The position numbers and the translations under genes are program-made. Source: Trichopria drosophilae (taxonomy: Eukaryota > Arthropoda > Insecta > Hymenoptera > Diapriidae). Taken from it: a DNA stretch of 64,000 nt. The DNA lies in the NCBI GenBank assembly GCA_030407085.1, contig CM059587.1, forward strand, positions 99,071,001-99,135,000, in the 5' to 3' direction. Numbering within the stretch: position 1 is the first letter of the stretch; the number at the start of each line of letters is the position of its first letter. The notes under the pieces were generated by a model that made no database searches, was not told the origin of the DNA, and was given only the letters and a program-made list of their open reading frames with translations. Shown here in pieces: positions 24,656 to 37,200 of this stretch.

Positions 24656-25849
24656 GGTACGAAAAGGGGGAATTTTTGGCATGGGGCTTACAGAAGCTCT
24701 TTCCTGCGATTGTCAGTGGTATTTTTGTGTCCTACAGTTTTCGTCGTAAATTTACATCAACATTCTTTACAGTGTATAAAACTAAACGTTTTCTCATTTT
24801 TTTATAAATGAATAAATATCTATAATTTACTAAAACGCGTAAAATCCTGAAACAGATCCATTCGAGAACATCACAATCAGTAAATTTCACTGTTACCACT
24901 AAAAAAAACTCGCTAGTTTCTCCCCGTTAAAATCCCTAAATAAAATGCTAAAAAACTCCGCCCCCTTGCGGCATTTACCAAAAGTTCAACTTCGGCTATC
25001 CTCGTAAAAGTAACATATACACATGTCTACTCAAACTTGTGTTAGTGCACACATAAATTTCGTTCCATTCCCTTCTTTTAAACTGACAGCTGACCACACA
25101 CCCAGCCATTGCAAAAACCCTTCAAATTACCCATTAAAATCAAACGTCTGCCTCGAAATAAAATAATAAATAAATTTTGCCATTTTTTCGATACAAAATA
25201 CCAAAGAAATTTGTCGAATTTTTACCAATTCGTGTCTGCATTTTGTCAGCTGTCACTTTAACACCGCGAAACGATGGAACGGAGAACCACGCACACTAAC
25301 ATTTTCTTATGCACGTATATGTACTAATACATAGGGTTTATGCCACACAGCCGAAAAGCCGAAGATTGCCGAAGGCGAAGTTCCGGTAAACGGTACCAGG
25401 GTGCGCTGAGGTGGCAGATCCCAGCATAGTTTGGGACGTTTGGGATTCCGAAATCCGAAGATGTACACTAATGTTCCAAACTGAAAGACTGAAAACGATG
25501 ATTATTAAAACTCCGATCCAAGCAACTCTTCGTCGACTCCACCGTTGAATCCCACAGGTTTTAATTAACAATTTTATTTTCTACACGTACCAATTTGAAA
25601 AACTTTATACTGAGTACCTTTTCTTTGTGGATTATTCAGATCTTCCGAGGCTACCAACCGCGATCGTCGTCCAAAAACTCCAAATTTTTCTTCCTCACCA
25701 ACATCAATGGCCACTTACGTCTCAGTAACCAAAAGAAGACTTCCCCAACAAATGAACGGACCTCCAATTTCATTAGGATCTTTAAAACTCTGAGGTGAAC
25801 TTTACGCACTACTGTTTTCCTTCTACGTAATCTATCCTTCTTCTACGAA
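24656..25849. other. Mostly unassigned; mixed base composition
   Basis: No complete gene is supported. About 25,320-25,560 is noticeably less AT-rich than its surroundings and is discussed as a possible exon. 25,000-25,300 shows no clear repeat structure. Confidence 0.45.
25338..25571 (-). other. Possible orphan exon with a membrane anchor (weak)
   Basis: A minus-strand frame of 77 codons has a basic SRRRVAW segment followed by about 18 hydrophobic residues (IGVLIIIVFSLSVW) and a polar, serine-rich stretch, the layout of a type II signal anchor. A GT donor after the serine-rich part (near 25,395) could end it. No ATG lies in frame, an upstream TAG closes it, and no partner exon was found in the window. 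Base composition is richer in G and C than the flanks. It could equally be chance. Confidence 0.15.
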
Positions 25850-27409
25850 GCTTATTTTATACTTCGCTTTTCAAAAATTTACTTACTCCTCTTCAATTTT
25901 GAATCTTCCTATTTATGTTACAAATTTTCTTTCAATTTTTTCTATTAGAATGAACTCCAAAACTTTCGTGAATGTAAATCGAAAGAATTTGTCAACGACT
26001 TTTCAAAACGGCTTAAAAATAGTTCAAAACGTTTATTTACTATTACACAAACACAACAAATTTATCTATTTTGTTTCTAAAATCATAAAAAATAAGCTTC
26101 GTTAAGGTTTTTATCTCTACTAATAATTTTTAAATATTTATTATATAAGGTTAAATTATTTAATATGTAGAAAATGTTTATAATCGTTTAACCTAAAAAG
26201 ATTCGCTAATATTCCAATCGTTTCGAAAAAAATTCATTTAACCGTTCAAAAATAATTAAATATTTATTTCTACGAAGCTTATTTTATACTCCGCTTTTCA
26301 GAACTTTACTTACACCACCTTAATTATATCTCTTCTTATTTACGTTACAAATTTTCTTTCAATTTTTTCTATTGTAAACCAACTCCAAAAGTTTCGTGAC
26401 TGTAAATCGAAAGAATTCGTCAATTTGTCAACAACTTTTCAAAACGGCTTAAAAATAGTTCAAAACGTTTATTTACTATTAAATGGAAACAACAAATTTA
26501 TCTATTCGTTTCCAAAATCATGAAAAATAAGCTTCGTTAAGGTTTTTATCTCAATTTCTAAATATTTATTAGATAAGGTATTCAAATTATTTAATACATA
26601 CAAAATGTTTATAATCGTTTAACCTAAAAAGATTCGCTCATATCCCAATCGTTTCGAAAAAAATTCATTTAACCGAAAAAAAATTAATTAAATCGATACA
26701 TTAAATATTTAATTCTATGAAGCTTATTTTCTACTCCACTTTTCAAAACTTTACTTACTTCTTCTCAATTTCAAATCTTCCTAAAATTTTCTTTCAATTT
26801 TTTCTATTTAATAAATCAATTCCAAAACTTTCGTGACTGTAAATCGAAAGAATTTGTCAATTTGTCAACGACTTTTCAAAACGGCTTAAAAATGGTTCAA
26901 AACATTTATTTACTGTTGCACAAACACAAAAAATTTATCTATTCGTCTCTAAAATCATAAAAAATAAGCTTCATTAAGGTTTTTATCTCTAAATATTTAT
27001 TACATACGGTGTTTAAATTATTTAATATGTACAAAATGTTTTTAATCGTTTAACCTAAAAAGATTCACTAATATCCCAATCGTGTTGAAAAAAATTCGTT
27101 TAACCGTTAAAAAATAATTAAATCAATTGATACTTTCGTGACTAAATCGAAAGAATTCGTCAATTTATCAATGACTTTTCAAAACGGCTTAAAAATATCT
27201 TAAAACGTTTATTTACTATTGCACAAACACAACAAATTTATCTATTTGTCTCTAAAATCATGAAAAATAAGCTTCGTTAAGGTTTTTATCTCTAAATATT
27301 TATTACATAAGGTATTTAAATTATTTAATACGTAAAAATGTTAAGAATTTTATAATCGTTTAAAAGATTTGCTAATATCCAAATCGTTTCGAAAAAAAAT
27401 TCATTTAAC

Positions 27410-27695
27410 AATTTTGTTACTAATGCTCCGATACATAGGATGTGTTCGTTGGTAAACTTGCTCTGTGATTATAATGCGGATATAAATTTATTTGATAATA
27501 ATATACCATGTAATTCTGTTATTAATCTTATTAAGTGTACGTTTTATGAATTTAACTAGTTTTTGCGTCATTTGTTACATTCTTTATTTTATATATTTTA
27601 TTATGTATATTTTTATTATATTGTTTATACACCGATATAAAAATTTGTTTGTAAAAAGAGATTTTTTCCCCGTTTATTCTAAAATAAATAAATAA
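27410..27695 (+). mobile_element. Short retroelement insertion with AAAT tail
   Basis: A 286-bp segment foreign to the array ends in AAAATAAATAAATAA and is flanked by ATTTAAC on both sides (27,403-27,409 and 27,696-27,702). Target duplication plus the tail indicates reverse-transcription-mediated insertion. It is too short to code for reverse transcriptase and no tRNA-like boxes were seen. Confidence 0.6.
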
Positions 27696-28207
27696 ATTTA
27701 ACTGTTAAAAAATAATTAAATCGAAAGAATTCGTCAATTTGTCAACGACTTTTCAAAACGGCTTAAAAATAGCTTAAAACGTTTATTTACTATTATACAA
27801 ACACAACAAATTTATCTATTTGTTTCTAAAATCATGAAAAATAAGCTTCGTTATGGTTTTTATCTCTAAATATTTATTACATAAGGTATTTAAATTATTT
27901 AATACGTACAAAGTGTTTTTAATCATTTAAAAGATTCGCTAATATCTCAATCGTTTCGAAAAAAATTCATTTAACCGTTAAAAACTAATCAAATCAATTG
28001 ATACATTAAATATTTAATTCTACGAAGCTTTTCAAAACTTTCGTGACAGTAAATCGAAAGAATTCATCAATTTGTCAACGGCATTTCAAAACAGTTTATA
28101 AATAGTTTAAAACGTTTATTTACTATTAAACCAAAACAACAAATTTATCTATTCATCTCTAAAACCATGAAAAATAAGCTTCGTTAAGGTTTTTATCTCT
28201 AAATATT

Positions 28208-28410
28208 ATGACGCTGAAGCTAGCAGCAGATTGGCAGCAGCGGATTCAAGAAAACTGTGGAATTGGATCATTTCTTATTAAAAATTAGTTGCATTTAAAC
28301 ATTTTTAGACAAATTTTACACAAATAATCTGTTTTTGGCAATTTTAATGGCAGAAAACCATAGTTTTTTTTAATCCGCTGCTGCAAATCTGCTGCTAGCT
28401 TCACCGTCAT
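28208..28410. mobile_element. MITE with ATGACG ends, left copy
   Basis: A 203-bp element with ends ATGACGCTGAAGCTAGCAGC and GCTGCTAGCTTCACCGTCAT, flanked by the 9-bp duplication CTAAATATT (28,199-28,207 and 28,411-28,419). A 9-bp duplication is typical of the Mutator superfamily. It sits inside one array unit of the giant palindrome. Confidence 0.85.
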
Positions 28411-28722
28411 CTAAATATTTATTACATAAGGTATTTAAATTATTTAATAAGTACAAAATGTTTTTAATCATTTAAAAAATTCGCTAATATCCTAATCGTT
28501 TTGAAAAAAAATTCATTTAACCGTTAAAAACTAATTTATAATTATTATTTTAATTATTTTAATTAATAATTATTAAAGAATTAAATCGATACATTAAATA
28601 TTTAATTCTACGAAGCTTAATTTCTACTCCGCTTTTCAAAACTTTACTTACTCCTCTTCAATTTTAATTCTTCCGATTTACATCAAACATTTTCTTTCAA
28701 TTTTTTCTATTATAAACCAACT

Positions 28723-28855
28723 CTTTTTTTTTTATTTATTGGATCAATGGCTATAAAGCCTTTTACAAAATATGAACAATAATAAAAGCGCATTCTACAT
28801 GAATTACATATAAAATATGGTATATATATAGAAAAAAAAACAATAATTTCAAAGT
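28723..28855 (-). mobile_element. LINE 3' end, hairpin plus AATAAATA tail
   Basis: On the minus strand GGCTTTATAGCC, a perfect hairpin, is followed by ATTGATCC and AATAAATAAAAAAA. The segment interrupts an array unit. Upstream sequence is short and non-coding, so this is a heavily 5'-truncated insertion. Confidence 0.55.
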
Positions 28856-29314
28856 AAATCGAAAGAATTCGTCAATTTCTCAACGGTTTTTCAAAATGGC
28901 TTAAAAATAAATCATAATATTGATACAATTAAACGGTATGTGTAAGTGTAATGATTAACTTCTTGACAACTTTTAATTAATAATAATATGTTTTATTTTT
29001 GTAATTGAACTTGTATATTGAGTTTTTTATTTGGTGACCGTCTTACCAAGCAATCGCATTGTATTATTATTGGCTTAAAAATAGTTTAAAACGTTTATTT
29101 ACTATTACACAAAAACAACAAATTTATCTATTCGTCTCTAAAATCATAAAAAATGAGCTTCGTTAAGGTTTTTATCTCCAAATATTTATTACATAAGATA
29201 TTTAAATTATTTAATACGTACAAAATGTTTATAATTGTTTAAAAGATTCGCTAATATCCCAATCGTTTCGAAAAAAAATTCATTTAACTGTTAAAAATTA
29301 ATTAAATCGATTAA

Positions 29315-29438
29315 GGGCATATTTCACCAAATCCGATTAAAACTTAATTGATGATTAAATCCATAACCCACCAATCACGAGCGGTTAAACTGACGTTAAT
29401 CACTGATTAACTTTTAACCGGAGTTGGTGAAATCGGCC
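29315..29438. mobile_element. Small hairpin MITE at the palindrome centre
   Basis: Ends GGGCATATTTCACCAAATCC and GGAGTTGGTGAAATCGGCC are inverted repeats, and GATTAAAAC / TTAATCACTGATTAAC continue the pairing inward. The element lies at the turning point between the two orientations of the array. Flanking duplication is unclear. Confidence 0.7.
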
Positions 29439-29952
29439 ATAAATAGAAAAAATTCTTTTCAACGATTAAAAACATTTTATACGTATTAAATAATTTAAAT
29501 AACTTATGTAATAAATATTTAGAAATTGAGATAAAAACCTTAACGAAGCTTATTTTTCATGATTTTAGAGAAGAATAGATAAATTTGTTATTTCCGTTTA
29601 ATAGTATATAAACGCTTTAAACTATTTTTAAGCCGTTTTGAAAAGTTGTTGACAAATTGACGATTTCTTTCGATTTACTGTCACGAAAGTTTTGGAATTG
29701 GTTTATTAAATAGAAAAAATTGAAAAAAAATTTTAGGAAGATTTGAAATTGAAGAGGAGTAAGTAAAGTTTTGAAAAGCGGAGTAAAAAATAAGCTTCGT
29801 AGAATTCAATATTTAATGTATCGATTTAATTAATTTTTTTTCGGTTAAAGAATTTTTTTCGAAACGATTGAGATATTAGCGAATCTTTTAAACAATTATA
29901 AACATTTTGTACGTATTAAATAATTTAAATACCTTATGTAATAAATATTTAG

Positions 29953-30155
29953 ATGACAGTGAAGCTAGCAGCAGATTTGCAGCAGCGGATAAAAAAAAAC
30001 TATGGTTTTCTGCCATTAAAATTGTCAAAAACAGATTATTTGTATAAAATTTGTCTAAAAATGATTAAATGCAACTAATTTTTAATAAGAAATGATCCAA
30101 TTCCACAGTTTTCTTGAATCCGCTGCTGCGAATCTGCTGCTAGCTTCAGCGTCAT
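29953..30155. mobile_element. MITE with ATGACG ends, mirrored right copy
   Basis: A reverse-complement copy of the element at 28,208-28,410, also 203 bp, flanked by AATATTTAG on both sides (29,944-29,952 and 30,156-30,164), the reverse complement of CTAAATATT. It occupies the mirror-image unit position in the inverted arm. Confidence 0.85.
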
Positions 30156-30807
30156 AATATTTAGAGATAAAAATCTTAACGAAGCTTATTTTTCATTATT
30201 TTAGAGACGAATAGATAAATTTGTTACTTCCGTTTAATAGTAAATAAACGTTTTAAACTATTTTTAAACTGTTTTGAAATGCCGTTGACAAATTGATGAA
30301 TTCTTTCGATTTACAGTCACGAAAGCTTTAAAAAGCTTCGTAGAATTAAATATTTAATGTATCAATTGATTTAATTAGTTTTTAACGGTTAAATGAATTT
30401 TTTTCGAAACGATTGAGATATTAGCGAATCTTTTAAATGATTAAAAACATTTTGTACATATTAAATAATTTAAATACCTTATGTAATAAATATTTAGAGA
30501 TAAAAACCTTAACGAAGCTTATTTTTCCTGACTTTAGAGACGAATAGATAAATTTGTTGTGCTTGTGTAGTAGTAAATAAAGGTTTTAAGATATTTTTAA
30601 GCCGTTTGGAAAAACCGTTGACAAATTGACGATTTCTTTTGATTTACAGTCACGAAAGTTTTGAAGTTGGTTTATAATAGAAAAAATTGAAGATTGAGAA
30701 TTCATAGAATTAAATATTTAATGTATCGATTTAATTATTTTTTCTTTTCGGTTGAATGAATTTGTTTCGAAATGAAAATAAAAGAAATAAAATAAATCGA
30801 TACATTT

Positions 30808-31018
30808 AAACGTTATTGTTCTAACACCATCCTTCACCATTATTAAAGTTTTATTTTACTATTACTTGTATATGGATATGTTATTTTATGTACATTTATA
30901 TTTTTCCTTGGATTTTGCGCCGTCACGAATTTACACATAGATATAATTGTTTTTGTTAATTCTTATAACCTGTTATATTGCTATTCTTGGGTGTTAACAC
31001 CCGTTAAATAAATAATTA
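30808..31018 (+). mobile_element. LINE 3' end, hairpin plus tail
   Basis: The segment ends with the hairpin GGGTGTTAACACCC (30,989-31,002), then GTTAAATAAATAATTAA. The upstream 180 bp resembles a 3' untranslated region. The reverse-transcriptase frame is absent, so the copy is truncated. Confidence 0.5.
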
Positions 31019-31156
31019 ACTGTTTAATACAGATTACGAAAGAGAAACGTAGACTGGTTGAGGGGCTGACAAGGAGTGCCTTATCGATTAAACCTCTAAA
31101 ATGCTTAATCCGGGTGAAATTTTCGTTAGATGATGTTGCGAGAGTTTCCAACTCCG

Positions 31157-31164
31157 TATAAAAA
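31157..31164 (+). promoter_or_regulatory. Possible TATA box of MED12
   Basis: TATAAAAA lies 46 bp before the MED12 start codon. If used, transcription would begin about 20 nt before the ATG, so the true start may instead lie further upstream. This is positional evidence only. Confidence 0.25.
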
Positions 31165-31209
31165 ATTCCGGAGTTCTTAAACCTCTAAGCGTAAATTAGA
31201 GTCGCTAAC

Positions 31210-34200
31210 ATGATAGGAATATTATACGAGAAGCGGCCCTTAAAGAGGCCAAGACTCGGTCCGCCAGACGTATATCCGCAGGAACCTAAGCAAAAGGAAG
31301 ACGAATTAACGTCTATCAACGTCAAACATGGCTTCGCAACAATGCCGCAACTATCCGACGAGTTTGGCACAGCCAGGAATTGTCCTGTTACCGCTTCCAA
31401 GATCGGAGCTTATTTCAATTCCATTATGGCAAAGAAGGAAGAGTTGGCAACGATGCCGGATACCGGTCGTAAGCGTCAACAAATCAATCCGAAAGATAAT
31501 TTCTGGCCAGTAACCGCCAGAACGAAGAATGGAATCGAAGCGTGGTTTAAGGACTTATCCGGCTGCAAACCGTTGGTAATTTTAGCCAAGAAGGCGCCGA
31601 ATTTCAATAAAAAGGAAGAAATATTCATGATGTTGTGCGAATATCAAGTTCCTATGCTGCGGGCCGCATGGTTTATTAAATTGAGTTCCGCATACACCGT
31701 CGCAGTTTCTGAAGCTAAAATCAAAAAACGACAACTGCCAGACCCCACGACTGGTAAGAATTTATCGACTGAAGGTTTTAAACTTTGTATTTTAATTTCG
31801 TAATCGTTTTAGAATGGACCGCATCATTGATAAAATTTCTGAAAGATCAATTGTCGAAACTGCAAGATTATTACTTGGGCAGTCAAGCCACGACTTCAAC
31901 CAACGGCAATACAACTCCGAATAACGGAGCAAGTAATGGTTTACCGAACAATCTTCCACCGTCACCAAAGTATTCCACTGCCATGAACGACGAACAAAAA
32001 TTAGCCTTAAAGCAATGGAATTATTGCGTACAGTTAACGAAATACATGTACGAAGAAGGATTGTTAGATCGACAGGAAATACTTCAATGGATTTTGGAAC
32101 TTTTAGACAAAATGCGAGTTGCTCCGGCTGACGATGGGATTTTGAAACTTTTACTGCCTTTAGCGATGCAATACTTGGAAGAGTTCGTCCAGTCTGAATT
32201 GTTATCTCGAAGACTCGTTTACTTGTGTTGTAAAAAAATTTCTCACATGTGCAATAACGTCGAATCCACTACAACACCAATAAAACTTGAAATTAACGGC
32301 AAAGTTCCACCCGTTCCTGTTGTCAATCCATCGCTGAATGTTCTCAACGATTATCTTTCTTGTCCGCATCATCGAGATGTTTTGTACGCTTTGTGTACTG
32401 TCGTCCAAGTAAGTTTAGCATCTTAGAATGTAACAAAAAATTAATATTTATTTAAGAAATGTAAATGTTATGGGCTCTGTCTATCACTTGAAAAAATTAA
32501 AAATTTCTTCTTTTCTTCATGAATTTAAAGACACTTATCACTTTTTAAAATTAAGACTTTAGTTAAAATTGAAAACATACAAAAAAATAAAACTTAAAAC
32601 TCTTTAAAAAATATATACAAAAAATTAAAATTAACTTTAAAAGACTCAACGTTTCGGACCTCTCGAGTCCCTCTTCAGGAGTCAACAATTAAATTAAATT
32701 AAATTAAAAACAGTTTTTAATTATTTTAGTTTTGGTTTTTAAATTAAAAACAGTTTTTAATTATTTTAGTTTTAATTTTAGTTTTTAAATTAAAAGCAGT
32801 TTTTAATTATTTTAGTTTTGATTTTAGTTTTTAATTGTTTTAGTTTTTAAATTAAAAACAGTTTTTATTTATTTTAGTTCTAGTTTTTATATTAAAAACA
32901 GTTTTTAATTATTTTAGTTTTGGTTTTAGTTTTTAATTATTTTAGTTTTAGTTTTAGTTTTTAATTATTTTAGTTTTAGTTTTAGTTTTTAAATAAAAAC
33001 AGTTTTTAATTATTTTAGTTTTAGTTTTTAAATTAAAAACAGTTTTTAATTATTTTAGTTTTAGTTTTTAAATTAAAAACAGGTTTTAATTATTTTAGTT
33101 TTAGTTTTAGTTTTTAAATTAAAAGTAGTTTTTAATTATTTTAGTTTTGATTTTAGTTTTTAATTATTTTAGTATTAGTTTTAGTTTTTAAATAAATACA
33201 GTTTTTAATTATTTTAGTTTTAGTTTTTAAATAAAAACAGTTTTTAATTATTTCAGTTTTAGTTTTAGTTTTTAAATTAAAGACAGTTTTTAATTATTTT
33301 AGTTTTAGTTTTTAAATTAAAAACAGGTTTTAATTATTTTAGTTTTAGTTTTAGTTTTTAAATTAAAAGTAGTTTTTAATTATTTTAGTTTTGATTTTAG
33401 TTTTTAATTATTTTAGTATTAGTTTTAGTTTTAAAATTAAAAACAGTTTTTAATTATTTTAGTTTTAGTTTTTAAATTAAAAACAGGTTTTAATTATTTT
33501 AGTTTTAGTTTTTAAATTAGAAACAGTTTTTCAAAACACGGGACCTCTCGAGTCCCTCTTCAGGAGTCAATAATTAAAAACTGTTTTTAATTTAAAAACT
33601 AAAACTAAAATAATTAAAAACTGTTTTTATTTAAAAACTAAAACTAAAACTAAAATAATTAAATACTAAAACTAATACTAAAATAATTAAAAACTAAAAC
33701 TAACACTAAAATAATTAAAAAGTAAAACCAAAACTAAAATAATTAAAAACTGTTTTTAATTTAAAAACTAGAACTAAAATAAATAAAAACTGTTTTTAAT
33801 TTAAAAACTAAAACAATTAAAAACTAAAATCAAAACTAAAATAATTAAAAACTAAAACTAAAACTAAAATAATTAAAAACTAAAACTAAAACTAAAATAA
33901 TTAAAAACTAAAACCAAAACTAAAATAATTAAAAACTGTTTTTAATTTAAAAACTAAAATAAATAAAAACTGTTTTTAATTTAAAAACTAAAACTAAAAC
34001 AATTAAAAACTAAAATCAAAACTAAAATAATTAAGAACTGCTTTTAATTTAAAAACTAAAACTAAAAATAAATAATTAAAAACTGTTTTTAATTTAAAAA
34101 CTAAAACTAAAATAATTAAAACCTGTTTTTAATTTAAAAACTAAAACTAAAATAATTAAAAACTGTTTTTAATTTAAAAACTAAAACTAAAACTAAAATA

Positions 34201-37200
34201 ATTAAAAACTTTTTTTAATTTAAAAACTAAAACTAAAATAATTAAAAACTGTTTTTAATTTAAAAACTAAAACTAATACTAAAATAATTAAAAACTAAAA
34301 CTAAAACTAAAATAATTAAAAACTAAAATCAAAACTAAAATAATTAAAAACTGCTTTTAATTTAAAAACTAAAACTAAAATAATTTAAAACTAAAACTAA
34401 AACTAAAATAATTAAAAACTAAAACTAAAACTGAAATAATTAAAAACTGTTTTCAATTTAAAAACTAAAACTAAAACTGAAATAATTAAAAACTGTTTTT
34501 AATTTAAAAACTAAAACTAAAACTAAAATAATTAAAAGCTGTTTTTAATTTAATTTAATTTAATTATTGACTCCTGAAGAGAGACTCGAGAGGTCCGAAA
34601 TGTTGAGTCTTTTAAATTTAATTTTAATTTTTTGTATATATTTTTTAAAGAGTTTTAAGTTTTATTTTTTTGTATGTTTTCAATTTTAAATAAAGTCTTA
34701 ATTTTAAAAAGTGATAAGTGTCTTTAAATTCATGAAGAAAGAAGAAATTTAATTTTTTTTTTTCCAAGTGACAGGCAGAGCCCATAACATTTACATTTAT
34801 TAAAGAAATCAAGCCTATCTTAAAACCCTACTTATATTAAATTTATTTAATTTTTACAGGTTATAACTTTAGAATGTCTAACGGCATTAGTCTGGAATAA
34901 TGTCGGCGAAGGAAAATCCTCCGCAGTTCTAAACGGTTCGCCATTAGACTACCTCCCATGTCCACCAGCAGCATTGCCGAGTCCACCAACGAGCAGTTTT
35001 AAAGTGACGACGAAAAGGTTAAAAACAGCTCAAGAATACATCCGGCAGCGTTCCGAAGCTGCGCAGAGTCGATGGTCTTGCGATAAATGGGATCAAAGTA
35101 GTGCGGGTGTAACAACAAACAAAGTTCTAGCAGCGTTAGATTCCCTCGACCGGCACAGTTTCGACCGGTTGGATCAAGCGAAAAACTCCTTGGATACATT
35201 GTACGCAAAGATCTTCACCGGATCTCCAAAAGCCAATGCGACCGCAGTGACGAACAATGTTGATGCGAAAGTTGAAAACGAACCCAAAACCGAATACGAT
35301 CCGCAACAAGATTCTGCGATTGTTGAAATTCTGTGCGAGTGGGCAGTAAGTTCCGAACGGTGGGGCGAACACAGAGCTATGGCAGTGGCGAAACTTTTGG
35401 AAAAGAGACAAAACGAAGCCACCGGAGAGAATAACGAAGACGACAAAGAAAGTGTTTGCAGCAACGGAACTCCACCGGTCTTGCCAATATTCCAACCGCT
35501 TTTGATGAAGTTTCTGGATATCGATGCACCATTCCTCGACGGTTCAGCACAGTCGAAAACACAATTTACGAACTTGGTGCATTTATTCGCAGAATTGATA
35601 AGACACGATGTGTTTTCGCATGACGCGTACATGTGCACTTTGATATCGAGAGGAGATCTAATCCAAGGTGTGATGGCCAGCAAGCCGAACACTCCAAGTA
35701 ACAGGGACGTAACGATGGATGAAGACAGTTTGTTTTCGGGTATCGATTTGAAACCGAAAGAAGTTTCGGATCATGGAAGGACGATGGATTACGACGACAG
35801 CAAAATTGATGACGATTTAGATAAATTGTTGCAGCATATCAAAGAAGATCAACAAAATAGCATGGACGCTCCGGACAGTCCAAAAGATGAGTTGGGACAC
35901 GGACACGATGGGTTGGATTCGAAGTCGTCGTTGAACCCGAGCAGACATTTACTTTACACTACGCATTTTCCACTGCCGCAAGAAGAAACTTACAATCAGC
36001 ACGACTGTAATCAACGACACGTCCTGCTCTACGGCGTTGGTAGAGTAAGAGACGAAGCAAGACACGTCATCAAAAAGATGACGAAGGAAGTCTGCAAACT
36101 ATTCGGTAAAAAGTTCAGCATCGACGTAGCAGAGGGAGGAAAAGTGAAGAAACATTCGAGGAACGAATTCAATTTCGAATCGGTAACTCACAAATTTCAG
36201 AATTTGAGTTTCTTCGACCAGCATTTGGTTACTTGGCAATGTTCGCAACAAGTCATCGACATGCTAAGTACTTTTGTAACCGGTTCCTCGTATTTGCCAG
36301 TGCCGGAACATGTTGCCTTTCTCTTCGATTTGATGGAACTATCGTTGAACGTTTACGGACTCATCGATGTTTGTATTCAAATTTTAAAAGAATTGCCAGA
36401 TGTGGAGGCGCAGTTGGATTCGAGGAAGAGTCAGTTATTTCGAAGCTATACCACAGGACTGTGTTTGTACATCGTCGGAGTGCTGCGGAGATATCATTGC
36501 TGTTTGCTGCGTAAGTATAATTTAAGTTGTACTTTTAGAACTGTAACTGAAATGTTTTATATTGTAGTTTCAAGCGAACAAACGACAATGATATTCGGTC
36601 TACTGTACAAAGTTGTCGGTCATGTCTCAAATCCCAGCGACTGTAGTTCCGCCGAACGTTGCGTACTGGCACACCTCTACGATCTCTATAACAGTTGTTC
36701 GCTGCTGAGAGCGAAACCGCACTGCGTTGAAGCTTTTAGTAATGTTTATCCGAAGATACGGAGTGCGTACTACAGCGCTTTACAGCCGACGTCTTCCAAT
36801 CATTTGTACAATTCTCAGTTTATGGTGGACGTGCTGAATAATCCTCGGCGAGGAGGAAAAATTGATCAGCAATGGGCGAGACAACTGAATGAGACTCCGG
36901 CCAACAGATATAGTTTTGTCTGCAACGCTATTGTAGCCGTTTGCAGCGAAGCTGACAACGACAAACTCAACGATGTAGCTATCACTTGCGCAGAACTGAC
37001 AGCTAGCTGCAATCCGCTTAGCGCCGAGTGGCTGGGTGTTTTGATGGCGCTGTGTTGCTCTGCGAATAGTACAGCGTTTTATACCGATGTGTTGAATCAA
37101 GTGGACGTGCAGGATCTTTCTATACATAATTCCTTGGCAGTGTTCACTTCTATTCTTATCGGTAAGTTGATTGCTTTTTATGAAAGTTTTAATGTTGAGA

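Larger units (their letters stand above)
25850..30790. repeat. Giant palindromic array of ~435-bp units
   Basis: A unit with AAGCTTCGTTAAGGTTTTTA, TTAAATTATTTAATACGTAC, CGTTTCGAAAAAAATTCATT, CTACGAAGCTTATTTT and CAAAACGGCTTAAAAATAG repeats in one orientation from about 25,850 to 29,310. The phrase GTTAAGGTTTTTATCTC occurs near 26,103, 26,537, 26,975, 27,279, 27,851, 28,181 and 29,163. From about 29,440 to 30,790 the same units run in reverse orientation. The first spacings are 434-438 bp; later units are shortened or interrupted by insertions. No coding frame runs across the unit. Confidence 0.85.
32457..34799. mobile_element. 2.3-kb foldback element in MED12 intron 2
   Basis: The ends AAATGTAAATGTTATGGGC and GCCCATAACATTTACATTT are inverted. 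The arms carry AAGACTCAACGTTTCGG / CCGAAATGTTGAGTCTTT and then long runs of TTTTAATTATTTTAGTTTT on the left that become AAAACTAAAATAATTAAAA on the right, turning near 33,540-33,580. Each arm is about 1.1 kb. The low-complexity core looks like expanded short units. A single-ended copy lies at 39,822-40,080. No coding capacity was seen. Confidence 0.85.

Noticed and set aside
35174..35692. 172-codon minus-strand frame across MED12 exon 3
   Set aside because: Antisense shadow of a conserved coding exon; no domain and no independent signals.
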